Shown here piece by piece: positions 23,401 to 29,400 of a stretch of DNA of 64,000 bases. Numbering within the stretch: the stretch's first letter is position 1; each line of letters opens with the position of its first letter. Source of the stretch: Siphonodentalium dalli (lineage: Eukaryota > Mollusca > Scaphopoda > Gadilida > Siphonodentaliidae); assembly GCA_032622095.1 (NCBI GenBank), contig CP136067.1:128811030-128875029 (forward strand), in the 5' to 3' direction. Below the pieces are notes generated by a model. The model saw only the letters and a program-made list of their open reading frames with translations. It did not search any database and was not told the origin of the DNA. The position numbers and the translations under genes were made by a program.

Positions 23401-26400
23401 GTTCCTGTTCTGTTAACCAATCAAAATTCTTGTTCTTCCGTTATATCGACGGTTGATGACCTTTGAAATTTAAAATCAATAACATGTCGGAACTATCAGA
23501 CCATGATAAAATTGCAAGTTCTCAACCAGTCGTAGGCAAGGCAACTCCAAACATTGTCGTGCCGCCAGTGAAATTTAAATCGCCTATATGGAAACACTTC
23601 GGTTTTCATACCTTTGAGAAAGAGAGTGTGTGAAATGTCAACAACACAAAATTTTCTAAGTGGGCAAATTTGGTCCAATTTTCAGTCTGGAATGAATCGC
23701 GATATGTATTGAAACATTGCAAAAAATTGTGATTCGTGAGGTAAGCTGTACTATCGGAAAATTAATTTTCATTTCAATTTGGCGAGAAATCTGTGTTTGA
23801 GGAGAGAGTTCAGAATAGATTGATGATAGATCAGTCCTTCCCATGAGACAGGCGTGATTGTTCTCATGTAGGCGTGATTGCTCTTGCACCCATACACACT
23901 CGCAATTTACAAGTGCCAAAATTTGCACTCGTCCCTCTTGCTTACGGTGGCTGTTGACTGAGATCCTGTCTTGTCTCCATTCAATTATAGGCTTATAAAA
24001 GTGTAACTGGACATGATATTTGTTTGAGACAACCCCAACTTATGGTTATATTGCACCCGTATTCTCATATTCTCAATTGCAGGAACAAATAAGTACTCTC
24101 ACTGTGTTTTTGTTATGGAATGACTGGATTGATCTTGAATGATATATGTATTGCAGAATCATAATGAAATAGTTTTATTAAAAAGTCACACAAGTTCTCA
24201 AAAAGTCCTTAAATTTTATTGCCAGAATCAAGTATGAACACAGTTATTGTCATATGTCAATATGACATTACCTTACCACATTCACTCTCAATCATTCACA
24301 TTATTTCTTGTTATATATGTCACAGGTAATGAAATGCAGACATCGCCACCTCCATCAGCTATTGCATACCAAGGGAGACCACTTGCTCTACCATCCAGCA
24401 CCCCTGCTGTTGCTGCCCCTGTCGGGTGCGCTCGACCAGACGTGTCTTATTCCCAGACTGTGCCTGCTTCAAACTCATTCATCATCGCTCCTGGAAAACT
24501 CCCTGCTCGTATGAACTACTGCTTACTATCATCTTTGTTTCATATAAGGCCAAGCAGAGTTCATATTTTGTTTCTCCGTCAATGTTTTGTCCGATTAATT
24601 GCTTACAAATTGGCAGCTGATATAAATATATCAATGATTTACCAATTTTTCAAAGTATCAATTTACATTTTGATTACTGAATATTGATGTTTATTTGTAC
24701 AATATTTACAAACATGCTGAAAATGAACTATTAAAAAAATATACATGATCATATTGTACAGGAGCGGCATGGCCAAATTCTTAACGATCAAACATGCTGT
24801 CAAAGTTATCATCTTAAATCCTTGATATCTAGTGATTTTACTAATATCTGTGAATATAAAATATTTCTGTTTTAAATTCAGATTCAGAAGTTAAGAAATA
24901 AATGGGTTTTGCAAACTCTCAAAAATTCATCGTGTAACAGATTAGTCTGTAGTATTGCATATATTACAATTTAAACGGAGTCATCGGAACGCTGCTTGCA
25001 AATAATTTTCTTGTTTTCATCGGAAGTAAAAACTGAGAAACAAAGGTTAAACTATGTGCAGCCTAAAGACAGGTTTCAATTCATGCACACTCTAAATTAA
25101 ATCTTCAATAATATCTTTATGTATTTTGAATTTCAAAATGTTGATTTGAAGATAGTGTAAATGTGAATACCTGTTTAAAATAGTCTTTTCCTTTCATTCG
25201 CACAGAAAATATCTTTCATTTATTTCACTTTATATAGATTCCAGTGTATAATTCTGAGCTGAGAAAAATTGCTTTTAACCCTTTCATTAAAGATCCTGGG
25301 CCAATGCATTCTCTTATCTATGCGAGTTGCCAAAAGGGAGCCTCGCATACATGTATTTAAGAGAATGCCCTGGCTTACAAGGTCTAGTTAAATATTTTTA
25401 GGCCAATTTATTCTCTCATATATGTGAAGCTCCCTGTGGGAGACTCGCATATACAAGAGAATGCATTGGCACAGGGTTTTCGCAAAATTTCAGGAAGCTC
25501 CTGTCATGGAGGGTTATATGCAATTTAATTTGATAATTTTGCTCAGGTGTGCTGTCATGAGATGAGACCTGTCTAAACTAAATATATTCACATTTTATTT
25601 ATCACATCCACTTCTTTTCAGTGATTTGCCATTAAAATAAAATATCTTTGTTTTCAGGCAATTAGATCTCAATTTTGAGATGAGGGAGGGAGACTATTTA
25701 TTTTGAGATGAGGGAGGGAGGCTATTTATTTATTATCTCAAAATCTGGAAAACATACTCCATGCAGACACAAACAGAAAATTTGTTGTTCAAATGCAATA
25801 TTTCTAACAGAATAAATGTTTGACAAGACAATAAAATGACAGTGATGAGGGATGTGCCTGAGTGACGAGGGAGGTACTTGAGTGATAGAGGTGCTTGAGT
25901 GATAGGGAGGTGCCTGAGTGACGAGGGAGGTGACGAGGGAGGTGCCTGAGAATACAGAATTTTTATTTATTTGTTCTTAGTAATTGCAGCACAAATTTCA
26001 GGTTTAGAAAAGAAGAAAGTAAATTTGTTTTATGTAAATTGCGACCAATCTATCCAATAATTTTTTTTTTTAATTTAGTTGGCATTTTAAATTATTATCA
26101 AGTATCACATTGGCTTACGAATAATTTACTGATACTGGCTTGTTGCAAGTCAGAAAAATATTCACTCGTTGATAATATCCTCATGTTTTACCTCATGCAG
26201 GTATTAAACGATCCTCAGGTATGTTTGTTCCAATATACAAGGAACGGTGTTCATAAACTGCTAGTCATATTTCATTCTTTAGAGGTATGTTCTAAAATTC
26301 TTCTCATTCTGACACATAGGACTTAATTGTTTTTGCAGCAATCGAGTCATAATCTTACAGTTATGGAGCTTTCCACAGCTGTCAATCAAATATTATTAGC

Positions 26401-29400
26401 AGATATTTTCAACCAATCAGCGACTGAGCCTGCCGCTTGCTGCATTGAGAATGTCTACCCTAATTTTGATATCCGCGCATATTTTCAGTGTTAAATTGCC
26501 AATATTCATTATTTGTTCTCAAATCATAATGGTTGAAATCTCTATTTATGCCGTGACTGTTTCTGCAGATGCCTTGTCTCCTAGCAACCGTAAGCTCCTC
26601 CCACTATATACATTATTTCAAGGCTTGATCTCACATTAATTTTGAAATCCCACTTCTGGAAACAAGCCCGATTTTAGTGTTCCTGTCATAAAATTTGCAG
26701 AATGAGGTCCCCAAAGGGTGAATTTTGTGATGCTATCGCACATTGTGGGCTAGCATCACCAAATTCACCTTTTGGGGACCTCATTCTGCATGGCTTCATC
26801 TCCTGTGGGAGACATAGACTCTGATTGAAGTTCCCAAATGGTGAATATTATGATGTACACCCATTGGGAACCTCGATTATGCAATGTGTCGTCTGTCAAT
26901 TTGGGGATATAGAGAAACTAAACTAAAAAAGAAATAGAATCTATGTGAAGAAATTTCTATAGAAATTTGATAATGAAACTTTCCAGAGATGATGAGGTCC
27001 CCAGAGGGTGAATTTAGTGATGCCATCCCACTATGCGGGATAGCATCACTAAATTCACCCTCTGGGGACCTCATTCGCAGGCCTGTCTGGAAAAGTCATG
27101 GAATTTCATTCCTGGATAGCTTTTTGATCCCTGTATACACCCCACTCAATCATTTTCTTTGCTACATCCTATACTATCCAGGGCTTAAAATCCATTTCAT
27201 TTTGCGAGAATCAATTCCGAATCAATTTAGTCATAAAGCACTGAAAATTGAAAAGTTTTGCGAGAATCATTATGAGAATCGATTCAGTGATTCGCGTCGA
27301 ATCTTAAGGCCTGCTGCTATCACTTGAAAAAATGTACAATTATTCTGGTCTGGCAACATTGACTCTTCTCAGTATATGTATGGGTGTGCATATCAGGTGT
27401 TAAAGCCACAGAACACATTGGTTGTGTAGGTTATAATTTAGAAATAAAAGTTATGAAATATTATAATGATAGTATGAATGCGATATTATCCACAAAATAC
27501 ACTTTGTGTAAAACAAAATGCTCTTCGATTTGTTTATGTTTTTGCAAAATGCTCTCATCAGTTAGATATAATGCATCTTTAATATGAACAATTAAAAATC
27601 TTTGAACTTCAGTGTGATTGAAACTTAACCTAAATTCAAGCATTATCTTTATCACATTGCAGAGGACAAGACCATTACCCTGAATGGAAGCAAGTTCAGT
27701 TCTTCTGAAATATTATGGTGAATTAGCTTTCGGCATGTCATTAAAACTCACTTAGACATAAACCACTAAATTATCTGCCAGTGTTTGGGATGCATCTCCT
27801 AAAGGCTTGCATGAAGTAACTCTTTTCATTAACAGCATATTTGAACTAACATACTATGTTTGGCTTTTGATTTTATGTGACCACGTTTGTCCCTTGTCGT
27901 GATATGGCATAGCAATAACATGATGTTAAACCCGAAATATACCAAAATAAACAAACCATGATTGTTCAAATCTCAATTTTGGCAAAAAAATTTGACAGTT
28001 AGAATAAATTCTAACCAGTGTTTATTGTAATACATTTGGTGTTTTAGACCATAAGCTGAATATTTTTCTACTTTTGCGGTGGAATCATTGCCCTTTAATG
28101 GCTTTATTGGCGAATAATTTGTTCCGAATTAATGTTGTGCTTAGCTATATAAGACGTATTTTCTGAAATGATACGATCGATGTGGTTGGAATATTCGACA
28201 ACAGTACTTGAATGCTACATCCTTTCAGTAGGCATAGCGCCAAGGTATTAACTTATCAGTTTCAATCACTGAAATAAGCACACTATATCTTTAACCCTTT
28301 ACCCAACAGAACGGCCCTGTGCCAATGCATTCTCTTATATATGCGAGTCGACCATAGGTCGCCTCGCATATATAAGAGAATGCATTGGCTTAACACATAT
28401 TAAAAATGATAAAATTGTCAAAGAATGTAGAAAAAAATTATAAAATTGTTAAAGAATGTAAATGCATTCTCTTATATATGCGAGGCGACCTATGGTCGAC
28501 TCGCATATATAAGAGAATGCATTGGCACAGGGCATAACTGTAACCATCACAATGTGGTCAGTGAACCGGTTCCAATGATATCCATATTTGTATGGTGTTA
28601 TTGAGACAGACCGAAGATATTTTATGCTGTTGAAGCTTTATTTGGGCGTTTTTGGCCGTTTTGTTGGGTAAAGGGTTAAACCAAATTAACACACACACTA
28701 ATTAACACACACACTAATTAACACACACACTAATTAACCACTAAAGTGGAAGAATTACTTTCTGTGAGACTGATGCATGCAAATAACATTGATTGAAGTA
28801 GTTGTTTTCATTAACATATTTTAATTATTAAACATACAGGCTTGTGACTATCATTGTTCAAATTTTTCATCTTCTGTTCGTTGGGCAATTAAAAGACACA
28901 TATCGGTTTGCGCTCACCATACATATAATAATATTTGCTTTTGAATTTTTACCAGTATCGAAATATGTCGTTAAATATCTGAACTACCTTTCTACGCATT
29001 GAAGTCATAAAAACACGAAGTCAAAAAATAACACTTGGGTCATTTGTTATCAAGGCTCAAAATAAGTGGCCGGTCACGGTCATTGTCCGACGAAAAATAG
29101 CTTATGTCCAGTGCACTTCTGTATCTGTCGGACATTTTGTCCAATGCAAATTTTAAAACAATTTGTGTCTGTTTTCTCCATACCATTATTATAAGGTGAT
29201 GAGAATAAAGAATTGAATTGAGTATGTCCAAGGAGCCTCTACTAGCCAAATAGGACATTGAAAGTAAAAATAATTCTTTTTTAATTTCAGATCAATTCAG
29301 AGTGAATATAAATTATGTTGTTTGTGAATTGCATGTGTATTTATTAATCGAAGTAAAGTTTTAAAACTTTTGAAAACAAAAATAACATGGGTTTTTCCCA

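Noticed and set aside
27663-27718. QDKTITLNGSKFSSSEILW frame as an alternative last exon
   Set aside because: The acceptor is plausible, but the stretch is 19 codons with no conservation evidence, and the terminal exon at 31978 gives a more family-like end.
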